Program-made: the position numbers and the translations under genes | Notes under the pieces: model-generated | What the model was told of the DNA's origin: nothing | Databases searched by the model: none | What the model saw: the letters and a program-made list of their open reading frames with translations, nothing else | Assembly (NCBI GenBank): GCA_964006375.1 | Contig: OZ023265.1 | Span: 168,230,533-168,294,532 of the forward strand | Source of the DNA: Tillus elongatus | Lineage: Eukaryota > Arthropoda > Insecta > Coleoptera > Cleridae | Length of the DNA: 64,000 nt | Reading direction: 5' to 3' | In this document: positions 63,660-64,000 of the stretch, in pieces | Layout: each line of letters opens with the position of its first letter | Position numbering within the stretch: the stretch's first letter is position 1

Positions 63660-63740
<81 letters not shown>
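63522..63740 (-). repeat. HTE hairpin side with TA array
   Basis: TTAGTTAATTTTCTTTAAAA-AAATTGAGTAATTAG, GGAGATCGCAAGTTTTG, AGGCCCCCTAGAATCC and GGGGTCAGTTTCGATTTTT, then TA at 63662-63740. The sequence after the array (AATAAAAAACTAACATGG) is not HTE body, so the copy is broken at the array. Confidence 0.7.
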
Positions 63741-63744
<4 letters not shown>

Positions 63745-64000
63745 AAAAACTAACATGGATTCAATTATGATTTTACACATCTCACGTATGATACCTCTGG
63801 TGGAAGAGCCTATGCTTTTTAGCAACAAGTGCTGCAAGGTTAAAGTTTTCCGCAAGAATATATAATGATTGGTTTAAAACTCAAATCATATTATTGGTTA
63901 TTAGACACTTGGTGGAAAACCGAAACAGAAACCAGAAATGGATCTAATTATGGTTTCTGCTACATAGTTTAGAAACATCGACATTTTTACACGTCTCACG
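63741..64000. other. Non-coding, window edge
   Basis: No supported feature. Two short near-repeats (TTTTACACATCTCACG at 63771 and TTTTTACACGTCTCACG at the very end) may belong to an element that continues beyond the window. Confidence 0.35.

Overview
The window looks like intergenic, AT-rich DNA from an arthropod, most likely an insect. The grounds are the mix of non-LTR retrotransposons (APE endonuclease, YADD reverse transcriptase and RNase H types), Penelope-like elements with a GIY-YIG nuclease, piggyBac and Tc1/mariner-type DDE transposases, tRNA-headed SINEs, and a 5S rRNA-like relic resembling insect 5S. I cannot name the species. No intact host gene was recognised. Almost every coding stretch belongs to a mobile element, and all of them are truncated, frameshifted or missing key residues.

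The dominant repeat, called HTE here (hairpin-TA element), is a non-autonomous family. Its 5' terminus reads TCTGGACGCAGCAAGTGCG and it ends 3' in a palindromic hairpin (GTGAATTTT/AAAATTCAC). A long (TA)n array always lies roughly 100-130 bp inside the hairpin. More than a dozen copies or fragments explain most of the two dozen TA arrays. The overall plan (5' TC, 3' hairpin and CTAA, internal microsatellite) resembles Helitron/HINE elements, but classification is inference. Several retroelements sit inside the TA arrays of HTE copies: a LINE at 14546-16124 and Penelope-like elements (PLEs) at 33576-34548 and 39191-39828. A further PLE at 58868-59830 lies between two TA arrays.

The most interesting signal is a set of hammerhead-ribozyme-like motifs at PLE termini. 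The one at 39703-39745 has every core nucleotide intact, starts right after the stop codon of a PLE reading frame, and faces a second motif in the opposite terminus (39231-39270, minus). Degenerate relatives lie at 34373-34413, 59741-59785 and 43245-43290. All carry an extra U between A9 and stem II.

Layout. 0.9-3.5 kb: DDE transposase fragment between direct repeats, reverse transcriptase (RT) fragments, piggyBac tail. 4.5-6.2 kb: tRNA-Arg-like sequence, a dispersed repeat, and a foldback element with a 12-bp target duplication. 6.2-8.9, 11.8-13.8 and 43.7-44.7 kb: three copies of one LINE family. 14-17 kb: 5S-like relic and a LINE inside an HTE. 17-25.5 kb: LINE RNase H, APE and R1-like fragments and three SINEs, one split by a LINE. 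26-34.8 kb: HTE cluster. 35.5-37.8 kb: DDE transposon with TIRs of about 0.5 kb. 37.9-40.7 kb: LINE tail with a SINE, then an HTE holding the ribozyme-bearing PLE. 41.2-42.3 kb: GC-rich TIR element in an HTE terminus. 45.7-54.2 kb: near-identical tandem duplication of 4.26-4.29 kb with a 3-bp microhomology junction. 54.2-64 kb: PLE RT, hAT fragment, two foldbacks, LINE RNase H, PLE GIY-YIG, DDE transposase and HTE ends.

No cooperating gene system, operon or CRISPR array is present. The organising theme is nested insertion, with microsatellite-bearing repeats acting as landing sites. All boundaries were read by eye; identities, and claims about copies elsewhere in the genome, would need alignment.
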